Origin: Flagellimonas yonaguniensis
Lineage (GTDB): Bacteria; Bacteroidota; Bacteroidia; Flavobacteriales; Flavobacteriaceae
DNA: 32,917 nucleotides
Direction: 5' to 3'
Assembly: GCF_029193885.1 (NCBI RefSeq)
Contig: NZ_JARFVB010000021.1
Location: 1-32,917 of the forward strand
Position 1 is the first letter of the stretch, and each line of letters starts with the position of its first letter. Shown piece after piece: positions 1 through 7,180 of the stretch. The notes beneath the pieces are model-generated. The model was given only the letters and a program-made list of their open reading frames with translations, ran no database searches and was not told the origin of the DNA. The position numbers and the translations under genes are program-made.

Positions 1-127
1 GAATCAATGAGAAGAAAATTGAAAAATAAAAACTAAGTTTAACCCAAGGATAGATCAAATCTGGGCAGTCCATTTGCCATGGTCAGTTTCATCCGGCGAA
101 GGTGGGTCAGTTTACCCGGCTTATCCA
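1..127 (-). mobile_element. IS21-family-like terminal repeat region (left window edge)
   Basis: Read on the minus strand, about 77-125 holds two copies of a unit of the form GCCGG-n-AAACTGACC. The same kind of unit, as GCCGG-n-AAAGTGACC, occurs three times at the right window edge. Arrays of short terminal repeats are characteristic of IS21-family ends, and the GTGACCCACC-type core is known from Bacteroidota members. The repeat faces out of the window, so the body of the element would lie to the left. No istA or istB is visible. The exact tip is not determined; 127 is the approximate limit before integrase-associated DNA starts. Confidence 0.6.
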
Positions 128-154
128 ACAAAAACTAAGCAAATAAACGATGCT

Positions 155-1381
155 TTATTTGCCTTCCATTCTTTCCACCAACTTTCGCATGTCATCACCA
201 ACTTTTCTTTCCAATACCCTTGCGTAAATTTGAGTAGTGGTCAGTTTGGTATGGCCCAGCATTTTGGAAACGGTTTCAATTGGAACACCGTTGGATAGTG
301 TTACCGTTGTGGCAAAAGTGTGCCTAGCAGTATGGAAGGAAATATTCTTGTAAATTCCACAGGCCTTTGTAATCTCCTTTAAATAACTGTTGGTCTTTTG
401 ATTGCTCAATACAGGTAACAACTTTCCGTGTACCAATCTTTCATTGCAGTCTTTATATTTATCCAATATCTTTTTTGCTTTCGGCAGCAATGGAACTTTG
501 ACCGTTTCATCGGTCTTTTCTCTTTTGGTATAAATCCAAAGGCCCCCATCTATCCCGAACCTCAAATGATCCACTTCCAATGACTTTACATCTCCATAAG
601 CCAATCCTGTATAACATGAAAAAATAAAGGTGTCCTTGACCCTCTCATACCCCCTTCCTGAAAATGTTGTTTCCTCGATGAGCCTGAGTTCCCTTTCGGT
701 CAAAAAAGAGCGTTCACTCTTCTTATAATGCTTTTTATAGTTTACAAACGGGTCTTTGTCCAACCATTCCAACCTCACGGCAAGGTTTACCATTTTTCTT
801 AACCGCTCCAAATGTTTCATGGCCCCATTATTGGTACACTTCTTTCCCTTTTGCAGATCAGGCCCATTTATCAAATAGTTCTCAAAGTCGGTAATGAACT
901 TATAGTTCAATCGCTTTAAGTTGATGTCCTGAATTCTTCGGGTATGCTCCAAAAACCTTTTGAGATACTTTTCTGTACCATAATAGTTTTTCATGGTTCC
1001 TGGGCGAAGCTTGTTCTTTTGTGATTCGAAATGGTACTTGATAAGCTCCATGAGGGTCTTGTGCTTTTCATCCTGTCCCAGATAACGGGCTTTGATCGCT
1101 TGTGAGGTTATAATCTTGTCCTCACGCAACAACTGTTTATGGGTATCCATGATTTCGCCATACACCTCATCCAGATAGCTATTCAACAAACGGGCCTTGT
1201 GGGTAAGCCCATGGAGCCTGCCCTTATTTTCATCCCATTCATTCACCGAAACATAACGTTTCAAACTTATCTCGGCACGTTTTCCATTGACGGTAATACG
1301 GGCATAAATGGTCAATTTTTCAGGGTTGTTGGAAATGTCCCTAGTGAAGATTAGAACCTTTAAAGTGTTGGAATTGCGCAT
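155..1381 (-). CDS. int: Tyrosine recombinase/integrase, CTnDOT IntDOT-like
   Basis: A 408-residue site-specific recombinase of the type that integrates and excises Bacteroidota conjugative elements. The N-terminal arm-binding region (about 1-100) is followed by a SAM-like core-binding domain (about 105-210) and a catalytic domain (about 225-400). Visible catalytic residues are H350 and R353 in FHTARHT, H377 in LGHTKL and the nucleophile Y386 in TQIYAR. Box I reads CYTGLAYGDV (256-265), with Ala261 where most tyrosine recombinases carry the first catalytic Arg. IntDOT and relatives also lack this Arg, so the enzyme is probably active rather than damaged. The length is normal for the family. 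It stands alone, reading away from the tRNA-like scar at 1599-1610, and ends just inside the left IS21-like repeat. Whether it belongs to the transfer module at 6-17 kb or to a neighbouring element is unclear. Confidence 0.93.
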   Translation of the reverse strand: MRNSNTLKVLIFTRDISNNPEKLTIYARITVNGKRAEISLKRYVSVNEWDENKGRLHGLTHKARLLNSYLDEVYGEIMDTHKQLLREDKIITSQAIKARYLGQDEKHKTLMELIKYHFESQKNKLRPGTMKNYYGTEKYLKRFLEHTRRIQDINLKRLNYKFITDFENYLINGPDLQKGKKCTNNGAMKHLERLRKMVNLAVRLEWLDKDPFVNYKKHYKKSERSFLTERELRLIEETTFSGRGYERVKDTFIFSCYTGLAYGDVKSLEVDHLRFGIDGGLWIYTKREKTDETVKVPLLPKAKKILDKYKDCNERLVHGKLLPVLSNQKTNSYLKEITKACGIYKNISFHTARHTFATTVTLSNGVPIETVSKMLGHTKLTTTQIYARVLERKVGDDMRKLVERMEGK

Positions 1382-1531
1382 AATACATAATTTTTGGGTT
1401 TGACAAAACTGGTTTGCAAAACACCCATAAACAGCGTCAAACTGAAGCTAAATTATGCACAAGAAACGTACCGAACCATTCACCGAACTCTACACCTTTT
1501 ATATGGTTTTATTTGATATCAAATGAATGCA

Positions 1532-1575
1532 TAAAAAACAAAAAGCACTGTCAATCAGTCGATTAACAGTGCTTT
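1532..1575 (-). terminator. Rho-independent terminator
   Basis: On the minus strand a 10-bp perfect stem (AAAGCACTGT at 1575-1566 pairing with ACAGTGCTTT at 1551-1542) encloses a 14-base loop and is followed by a T-rich tract (TTTTTGTTTTTT-like, 1543-1532). It lies directly downstream of the 12-bp tRNA 3'-end match at 1599-1610 and upstream of int. It could be the original terminator of a tRNA transcript. Confidence 0.65.
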
Positions 1576-1598
1576 GATACCACCTATTTAGTGGTTCG

Positions 1599-1610
1599 TC
1601 GGGGTGGCAG
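1599..1610 (-). other. Possible tRNA 3'-end remnant / attachment-site scar
   Basis: The minus strand reads CTGCCACCCCGA, which matches the T-stem plus acceptor-stem end plus discriminator base typical of a Bacteroidota tRNA (tRNA-Pro-like, from memory). No TTCGAAT loop or other tRNA part precedes it, so only the 3' tip remains. Tyrosine-recombinase elements commonly use tRNA 3' ends as att sites and leave such a copy. The integrase gene and a terminator sit immediately next to it, which supports the reading. Twelve bases alone could be chance. The remainder of 1382-1868 shows nothing else I can identify. Confidence 0.4.
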
Positions 1611-1868
1611 AACTATTAGCCACCATATATGTTATTGACAATCAAAAAGTTACGTTGATTTTATTCACAAAGGTAACCGAATAGGTAACTTTTGACCGTT
1701 TCGATTCACTTTCTGATACAAATTTAATAAAATTTGATGAGGGTTCCCAAGATTTAGTATCCCTAACTCTATGAAGGTCATTCCCATAGCAGAAGGAACA
1801 ATACTGTTCTTGAAAAAGGGATACGGTTCTATAGATTCATTTTATCCAATCTATTTGCCCTTTTCCGT

Positions 1869-2291
1869 TTATCTATACTTCTGTTTACTGCTTTTGGGTT
1901 TGTCTGGGATTGTTGGTTCCACCAATCCAAGATCTATGGCTCTTTGTAGATATTCTGTCCTGAAATGCTCTCTATGGGTAAGGCCCAATAAGTCCATAAG
2001 GTCATTACGGCTATGCTCGTTTTGGAATACAGCTATAAGATTTTTAACTTGCTCGGTAACTTTTTCAGAAATGGGAAATATCATTCTGGTAAAACTATCC
2101 ATGAACTTAAAACATTCTTTGCCATAATTCTGTAAAATCCTTGGGACGCCTGAACCTAGTTGTTCCACCAATTCCAAATCCTTGTAAACCCGCATCAATC
2201 CCTTATTTCTTGGAATTGACACACCTTCAAAAAAATCGTCCTTGCTTAGCCCTTGTCCAACTTTTGGATAATTTTTTGTTCCAATATTCTT
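1869..2291 (-). pseudogene. 5'-truncated AlbA_2/Schlafen-like ATP-binding regulator fragment
   Basis: This open frame encodes only the C-terminal part of the RNA- or DNA-binding AlbA_2 family (often annotated as putative transcriptional regulator or RecG-like helicase). Recognisable stretches are GLSKDDFFEGVSIPRNKGL, followed by RVYKDLELVEQLGSGVPRIL from the HATPase_c_4-like domain, then a winged-helix tail (VKNLIAVFQNEHSRNDLMDL). The family-like sequence runs upstream of the GTG at 2222 to about 2255, then stops matching, and an in-frame stop lies at 2292-2294. The AlbA_2 N-terminal domain is missing. It is a remnant of a larger gene cut on its 5' side, probably by a past insertion or recombination. 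The 222 bases between it and corA hold nothing recognisable. Confidence 0.7.
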
Positions 2292-2513
2292 TTAATCATA
2301 TATAATCAAGTGAACGTATTCACCAAAAGCAATGTCTTTTAGTGAATTAAACCTCGAAAATTGTTCTTTTACCTGAATTTTAGCGTTCGGACTCCAAAAT
2401 CCATCAAGATGAGATGGTCCAATAAGAAAACAGTGGATTCAATTCCCAGAACTTTTGGAAAGTGTGTAATTTTAATCCACAATAAAACAACCAAATCAAC
2501 GGACTGATTAAAT

Positions 2514-3416
2514 ATGCCGATGAACAATAAACAACGTACCGCCACCATCAAAGAAAAAAAATACCCTGATTTTACATGGGTCGATATACAGGACCCCTCC
2601 GACGAGGAAGCCAATGAACTGGCGACCACCCAAGGTTTGAACCCCATCTTGGTAAAGGATAGCCTGCAGGCAGGGCACCTTCCAAAGCTGGAACACATCG
2701 AAGAGGGTTATTTTATGATCCTGAGAGCCTGTACTCAGGAAGTCGACAAACCAACCTCCATCAACGATTTTTCCAACAAGATCGCCTTTTTTGTGTTCAG
2801 GGACCGTTTGATCACCATACATAGGGCGGAGTATGCCTTTCTCGACAGTGCTCCCTCCCATATAAAGCATGTGGACGGTCTCGTGCTCCATATCGTGGAC
2901 AACATGGTGGACAGTTTTCAGGAACCGGTGGAAAACCTGTCCAACAAGATCGATGATATGGAGAACCACATCTTTACCAAAAAAGGGAGCAATCTCACTC
3001 TGGAGCAGCTTTACTTCCTGAAATCCAAGGCCCGTATCGGTAAAAAACTGATTGGGCTCATCCAGACCGTCATCAACGAGTTAGCGGTGGGCAAGGGCCA
3101 CAAGTCTCGATTACAGGACATCAAGGACAGCCTTGCCGCCCATCACCTGCTCTACGACGAGGCCGTGGAGGATACCAACGGGCTTTTGGCCTCTTACCTA
3201 TCGGTCACTGCACAGAAAAGCAACGATGTCATGAAGGTGCTCACCATCTTTTCGGCTTTTTTCCTTCCCCTGACCTTCATTGCCGGGATATATGGGATGA
3301 ACTTTGATGTCATGCCCGAGCTTCGCTGGCAAAATGGGTATTTCTATACCTTGGGGGTTATGGTTCTGATCTGCCTGATCGTATTTCTTTGGTTCAAGAG
3401 AAAGCGTTTCTTCTAG
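2514..3416 (+). CDS. corA: CorA-family magnesium/divalent-cation transporter
   Basis: A 300-residue membrane protein that forms a pentameric Mg2+ (or Co2+/Ni2+) channel in the inner membrane. The long N-terminal cytoplasmic domain (1-235) is alpha/beta followed by a charged helix. Two transmembrane helices follow near the C-terminus, the first (about 238-259) ending in the signature YGMNF (260-264) and the second at about 275-293. The tail is basic (FKRKRFF). Length is typical of short CorA proteins. It has its own transcription unit, with 97 bases between the ATG and position 2417 lacking any gene. It is not a usual ICE gene and may be a passenger or chromosomal gene. An ATG two codons downstream is an alternative start. 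Confidence 0.93.
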   Translation: MPMNNKQRTATIKEKKYPDFTWVDIQDPSDEEANELATTQGLNPILVKDSLQAGHLPKLEHIEEGYFMILRACTQEVDKPTSINDFSNKIAFFVFRDRLITIHRAEYAFLDSAPSHIKHVDGLVLHIVDNMVDSFQEPVENLSNKIDDMENHIFTKKGSNLTLEQLYFLKSKARIGKKLIGLIQTVINELAVGKGHKSRLQDIKDSLAAHHLLYDEAVEDTNGLLASYLSVTAQKSNDVMKVLTIFSAFFLPLTFIAGIYGMNFDVMPELRWQNGYFYTLGVMVLICLIVFLWFKRKRFF

Positions 3417-3649
3417 TTCAAAAACCTATTTTTGCCAAACAATCAGGCTATGGTGCATTATGTAGAGTCCAGATGTTTGTGAAGTTCACTTTTTTGCTTC
3501 GAAATAAAGGTGTACTATACAGGAAATATAAAAAGTGAATAAGATTAAGGTCAGTATTAAAGGCTCTTTCAACAGGGCTATGGTTGTAACCAAACTTTAT
3601 AAACAAAGTGATTACAAAATTATCAATATGATTTTTATCGTTTCACCAT

Positions 3650-4639
3650 TTACCTTTTCAGCTTTCTGAACTGTGCCAAGCGTGTCTGATATGCTTGGAA
3701 GAAACTTCTTTTGGTTCTTTCATCCAAAAAAGAAGCCTCCGTGAACCATTGGACCTTTTTGGATTGGGTCAACATATCTTCCATAATGGTCAGAAACTGC
3801 TTCTTATGCAATCCAATGGTATCTGAAAGTATGTTGAACTGATTGGGAATATTCGTCTGTGCCATGCTTTTGGGCAAAAGACCTCCGTCTAGGGCAAAGG
3901 TGTCGTCATTAACGTGGATAGCGGTATTTAATAGGTCATAAGCTGGACTCAATCGATGATCTCCAAAGGGAGTTTGCAGTACGGAGAAGTTTTTTAAATG
4001 GGCATCCCCATTGGAAAATAGATAATTGAAAACCAATAGCTTGAACATTTTAGGTGTTTCCAGTTTATAGGCTGGTAAAAAACGTTGCATCAGCTCGAAA
4101 AGATCAAGATAACTTCCTTGATATTTATAGTCTTCACCATCGGTTTGGGGTGTTTTTCCCGCCAAGGTGGCAAAATCCTCTTTGGCCAGTTTACGACCAT
4201 CCTCTCTAACGTCAAAACGTTTGGTGATATATGCCGGTTCACCGTTCTTAAAAAAAATAAGGGCATTCTCAGCGGTCTCGATTCCATAAACTTGCCGGGC
4301 AATCTGCATGGTCAAATGCTCATTTGCCGGCATTTGATCTCGTCGTTTTCCTGCCAGTGGAATAGGCTTGAGAATATGGGTGCCCTTCTCGCCTTCCTTG
4401 ATCAAACGCAATTGGTTCTTTTCCAACAAGACAGAATACTTTTCCTGTACCCCGGAAATCGAAATCCGCTTTCGATTGTCTTCAAAAAGCTCATCCGTTT
4501 CCTCGTTCGATGTAGGCGAATCATATCTCAATACGTGGGATACCTTCCGGTTACTGAACACCCGCTTTAAGCAGGTCCGACTATATGTATCATATCCTTC
4601 GGCCAAGGTTCCTGGACAATGTGTTATTTCCGGCATCAT
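3650..4639 (-). CDS. hipT: HipA C-terminal-domain kinase toxin, HipT-like
   Basis: A 329-residue protein made of the HipA kinase core without the N-subdomain 1 that canonical HipA carries. The glycine-rich loop reads RISISGVQEKYSVLL (58-72) with two serines (S60, S62) in an S-I-S arrangement. E. coli HipT uses an equivalent pair of serines for autophosphorylation. K91 (HILKP) is the probable ATP-binding lysine, NGDAHLKN (210-217) carries the catalytic Asp212 and Asn217, and SPAYD (231-235) carries the metal-binding Asp. HipA/HipT enzymes phosphorylate aminoacyl-tRNA synthetases (GltX or TrpS) and halt growth; the target here is unknown. The start is 5 bases after the hipS stop, so they are cotranscribed. 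All key residues are present, so the kinase looks intact. Confidence 0.88.
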   Translation of the reverse strand: MMPEITHCPGTLAEGYDTYSRTCLKRVFSNRKVSHVLRYDSPTSNEETDELFEDNRKRISISGVQEKYSVLLEKNQLRLIKEGEKGTHILKPIPLAGKRRDQMPANEHLTMQIARQVYGIETAENALIFFKNGEPAYITKRFDVREDGRKLAKEDFATLAGKTPQTDGEDYKYQGSYLDLFELMQRFLPAYKLETPKMFKLLVFNYLFSNGDAHLKNFSVLQTPFGDHRLSPAYDLLNTAIHVNDDTFALDGGLLPKSMAQTNIPNQFNILSDTIGLHKKQFLTIMEDMLTQSKKVQWFTEASFLDERTKRSFFQAYQTRLAQFRKLKR

Positions 4640-4644
4640 AAGTT

Positions 4645-4968
4645 CTATTCCATTTTTTGTACTGTAATCGCACCCACAGTGTCATAGAGGGCCGTGGTGA
4701 CCAGCAGTCCGAAATAATCGTCAGGGTCTATTCCCATGCTTTTACAGACCAGTTGTTTATTGGCTCCTTCCGGTAACATATTGTAAAAGAAGGGAAAGAA
4801 ATGATCCGACCTGTATGCTTCCGATGATTTGGGAAGCGTAAGGCTTATGGGGGGAGTGGTCCCATCCCTGAGCCAGGCCTCAGTATATCGAAACGTATAT
4901 TGACCATGGTCGTCTTGGGCAAGAATCCCTGCCAATTCCCCTTTATAGTAGATTTTTGCCTGTCTCAT
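4645..4968 (-). CDS. hipS: HipA N-terminal-subdomain protein, HipS-like
   Basis: A 107-residue stand-alone version of the HipA N-subdomain 1 (Couple_hipA). Family-like features are KIYYKGELAGIL at the N-terminus, the middle stretch PPISLTLPKSSEAYRSD, and FFYNMLPEGANKQLVCK, the usual end of the domain before the kinase begins. In canonical HipA this module is fused to the kinase. In the HipBST system of enteropathogenic E. coli it is separate and acts as the antitoxin that neutralises HipT. By analogy this protein may do the same, but that is inference. It overlaps the hipB 3' end by 26 bases and ends 5 bases before hipT, which indicates translational coupling and a fixed stoichiometry. Confidence 0.85.
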   Translation of the reverse strand: MRQAKIYYKGELAGILAQDDHGQYTFRYTEAWLRDGTTPPISLTLPKSSEAYRSDHFFPFFYNMLPEGANKQLVCKSMGIDPDDYFGLLVTTALYDTVGAITVQKME

Positions 4969-5188
4969 TTCCTATTCCAGAAATTTCCTTTACCCTAAGT
5001 GTCACTTTCAATCCCAAAACATCCACAATTTTTTCCAAGGAAGACAAGGTTGGATTGGCTTCCCCTTTTTCAATCTTATACAGGGTATTGATACCCACCT
5101 GGGCCATTTCTGCCAGCTGTTCCTGGGTTATCCGCATTTGGCTGCGACGTTCTTGTATAATATGACCTATATGCTTTTTGGCATTCAT
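4943..5188 (-). CDS. hipB: HipB-like XRE-family DNA-binding autorepressor
   Basis: An 81-residue single-domain helix-turn-helix protein. The HTH runs from about 10 to 65 (GHIIQERRSQMRITQEQLAEM, then VGINTLYKIEKGEANPTLSS) and a short basic tail follows. It is the first gene of the hipB-hipS-hipT operon and overlaps hipS by 26 bases. HipB proteins bind palindromic operators in their own promoter, often together with the toxin. Three near-identical palindromes lie just upstream (5206-5341), the first only 17 bases before the start codon, so autoregulation is very likely. Confidence 0.88.
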   Translation of the reverse strand: MNAKKHIGHIIQERRSQMRITQEQLAEMAQVGINTLYKIEKGEANPTLSSLEKIVDVLGLKVTLRVKEISGIGNETGKNLL

Positions 5189-5205
5189 ACTAACACATCT
5201 ATACC

Positions 5206-5341
5206 CACACTATAATGTGGTTTCAGGATTATATTCTACGTTTCAGTATAAAAATACATTAATTTTCACAATATAATGTGTTTTTAAAGGTTTTTTTAGA
5301 TTTTGCCAGTGATTTTCATTTAGATTCCACACTATACTGTG
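5206..5341. promoter_or_regulatory. Three palindromic operators of the hip operon, 61 bp apart
   Basis: Three 14-bp near-palindromes occur at 5206-5219 (CACACTATAATGTG), 5267-5280 (CACAATATAATGTG) and 5328-5341 (CACACTATACTGTG). The consensus is CACAnTATAnTGTG. Start-to-start spacing is exactly 61 bp both times, a little under six helical turns. The proximal site lies 17 bases upstream of the hipB ATG and would block the promoter or initiation region. Sites of this form and place fit a HipB dimer. The AT-rich spacers presumably contain the promoter. Confidence 0.8.
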
Positions 5342-5416
5342 TAATTTAAATCTTCAAATCAATGTAAGACAAAGGTTTTATTCAACTGATAAATGCCACC
5401 ATGGCTTCCTTTATAT

Positions 5417-5466
5417 GGAAACGCCGGTCATCCTATACCACCCTCACGCGATTAAATTGAGTAACT
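5417..5466 (+). mobile_element. Decayed IS21-like terminal sequence, copy 1
   Basis: This stretch aligns without gaps to the IS21-like end at 32792-32838. Both start GGAAACGCCGG, then CAT, then TATACCACCCTC, then a degraded repeat unit (TTAAATTGA here, TTAAAGTGA there). About three quarters of the bases match. No transposase gene accompanies it, so it is a solo or deleted relic in the same orientation as the right-edge copy. Confidence 0.6.
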
Positions 5467-5591
5467 TCCAACATAGCACAAAAAAATGACTTTCAAGTCA
5501 GTACAATCAAATATTGAATGGCTCAAATTTTTCCGTTTTTAGTAGTCTCTTCCATCCCGCCCAACCAGAAAATATCATACCGGTGTAAAAT

Positions 5592-5635
5592 CCGGACTTA
5601 GTATACCGGTTTCGCCATAAAAAACTGAGCATAAG
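5592..5635 (+). mobile_element. Decayed IS21-like terminal sequence, copy 2
   Basis: The sequence CCGGACTTAGTATACC (5592-5607) matches CCGGACATAGTATACC at the right-edge IS21-like end with one mismatch. TTCGCC and AAACTGAGCATA follow, lining up with CTCGCC and AAAGTGACCATA there. It has the same orientation as copy 1, 175 bp away. The rest of the gene-free interval 5342-5840 shows no coding signal; it appears to be a graveyard of insertions upstream of the hip operon. Confidence 0.5.
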
Positions 5636-5840
5636 AAAAATAGTTCCAATTGTTTGGAAACCATACTTCTAAGATAAAATTGGCTATGGTTAAAAAGTCT
5701 GTTTTAGGTGTTTATGTCTACCATACTTTCGATTAAAGAGTACAACTTACCTTGTAATATCTTCGCATTCATTAATTTGACAAGGCTTTCTTTGAGTAGC
5801 CTATTTACGGTATTTAATGGAGCACTTTGATCGGCTTTAT

Positions 5841-6317
5841 CTAAGGTGTGGGAAAGGTTGCGTTAATGGAGCTGGCAACAGCGGCAACCTTTTTTGCACC
5901 ATAAAATCGGGAAATCTCCTTTTTCTCCTGGTCATTGCCACGCTCAAGCAAACGTCTGATGACCGCCTTGTATTTCCTGCCCCAATCCATGGTTTCGATA
6001 TCCGTATCCCAGAAAAGGGATTTTCTCAAAATCGAGAAATCTGGTGTTTTTGCACGCTGACCCTCCTTCTCTTTTTTAATGTCGTAAAATGCCTGTAAAA
6101 GGACCAAACTACCTTCCTGCAACCCCAGTTTATCCTCAATCCTTAAGGCCAATGCGGTATTAAGGTCACGCCTTTGGCCGATAATGGCATTCAAGGTCTG
6201 TGGATGCTCACCTATGGACAGGACAAAAGGGCGCTGCTTAAGGGAGCGTTTTTTCAGTTCCCTTTTCAGTACCTGGCCCGGGTGTATCCCCCTATATTTC
6301 TCAGCATATGAAACCAT
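5841..6317 (-). CDS. HTH antitoxin-like protein with DUF6922-like C-terminal domain
   Basis: A 158-residue two-domain protein. The N-terminal part (about 10-85; HPGQVLKRELKKRSLKQRPF, then IIGQRRDLNTALALRIEDKL) is a HigA/VapI-like helix-turn-helix. The C-terminal part (about 95-140; RKSLFWDTDIETMDWGRKYK, then VIRRLLERGNDQEKKEISRF) resembles DUF6922, a small domain found in putative antitoxins of Bacteroidota. Combination of the two in one chain is plausible as an antitoxin with its own DNA-binding module. No toxin gene lies beside it: upstream on its strand is traN, and downstream is gene-free. It may be an orphan antitoxin or a regulator of the transfer operon. Domain assignment is from memory of the families. 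Confidence 0.7.
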   Translation of the reverse strand: MVSYAEKYRGIHPGQVLKRELKKRSLKQRPFVLSIGEHPQTLNAIIGQRRDLNTALALRIEDKLGLQEGSLVLLQAFYDIKKEKEGQRAKTPDFSILRKSLFWDTDIETMDWGRKYKAVIRRLLERGNDQEKKEISRFYGAKKVAAVASSINATFPTP

Positions 6318-6379
6318 ACTATAAGTATAAACAAAATTGTTTACATTTTATGGTAAGATGTATCCCTTTGTTTGGGATA

Positions 6380-7180
6380 TTACTTTTTCCAGGATACTAT
6401 AACTCTCCTGCTCCCGTTCAGTTCCTTGAGCTCCAGCATCAGCTTTTCATTATCACCCAAAACAAATTTGGGTAGCACATAAACAAAACGCTGGCTTTTC
6501 CCATCAATAATGGCATATGGCATTTTATGTTTGTGAACGACCATTAGGGGTAATCGTTGGTAAGAGGTCTTTCTTTTAGGGTTTCGGTTGGTCCGGTATA
6601 CCTTAAGATAGTCTATCTCAAAGTTGATTCCAGAATTGTTTTTTACTTCGATGACCAGGTAGACTTCGGAATCATCGTATACCATGTTCTGCAACTGTAT
6701 CCGGATTCCTTTTTTGCGTTTTGTGGCCATGGTCTTATGGCCAGATCCAAGTAAATATTGGCTTGCCCTTTCAAAATAAGCCCTCCTTTCCTTGTTGGAA
6801 GCGGCAGTACCCTTTTCAAGCTCCGGTATTTCCATCACGGACCTTTCGGTCCCGATACTTTGTGAGCTGGTAACAAAATGGTTCAATTTGTCGAGCTGTT
6901 TTTGGTATTTCAGGATATAGGAATATACCCGTCCATCCTTGGTCAACACCAATAGGTTGCTTTCTTTGCCCGGACTGGCTTGTACCAAACCAAGGTACTG
7001 CTCCTTTTCCCGGTTATAGGTAAACACAAAATTCGGAGCGCCCACAATGCCCTGACGGATAGGTTCAGGAAAGAACAAAGCCACGTTTTTATGCTCGTTC
7101 GCATAGATGGTGTCCAAATGTTTTTGTGCCGACATTTGGCTGCTTATTATAAGTATGGAGATTATTAAAATACGTTTCAT
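6380..7180 (-). CDS. traN: Conjugative transposon protein TraN (DUF4138)
   Basis: A 266-residue exported protein of the Bacteroidota type IV secretion system. It starts with a signal peptide (MKRILIISILIISSQMSAQ), followed by the DUF4138-like beta-rich region containing YANEHKNVALFFPEPIRQG and VFTYNREKEQYLGLV. TraN is thought to be the VirB9-like outer-membrane component that pairs with TraM. It is the last gene of the tra operon; its start shares one base with the traM stop region, indicating coupling. In CTnDOT traO, traP and traQ follow, but here the sequence passes directly to the HTH/DUF6922 gene. Confidence 0.88.
   Translation of the reverse strand: MKRILIISILIISSQMSAQKHLDTIYANEHKNVALFFPEPIRQGIVGAPNFVFTYNREKEQYLGLVQASPGKESNLLVLTKDGRVYSYILKYQKQLDKLNHFVTSSQSIGTERSVMEIPELEKGTAASNKERRAYFERASQYLLGSGHKTMATKRKKGIRIQLQNMVYDDSEVYLVIEVKNNSGINFEIDYLKVYRTNRNPKRKTSYQRLPLMVVHKHKMPYAIIDGKSQRFVYVLPKFVLGDNEKLMLELKELNGSRRVIVSWKK

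Noticed and set aside
74..298. 74-codon plus-strand frame at the left edge
   Set aside because: Runs from the IS21-like repeat into the antisense of the integrase 3' end; no motif.
1590..1625. Complete tRNA gene
   Set aside because: Only the last dozen bases resemble a tRNA; no T-loop, anticodon arm or D arm precede them.
1771..2127. 118-codon plus-strand frame with a hydrophobic segment
   Set aside because: Overlaps the AlbA_2-like relic on the other strand, which has clear family similarity; no ribosome-binding site or homology pattern of its own.
4085..4570. 161-codon plus-strand frame with hydrophobic text
   Set aside because: Antisense to hipT; the kinase motifs on the minus strand are complete.
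5346..5840. Small gene or RNA in the gap upstream of the hip operon
   Set aside because: No frame of useful length, ribosome-binding site or stable RNA structure; IS-end remnants account for the recognisable sequence.
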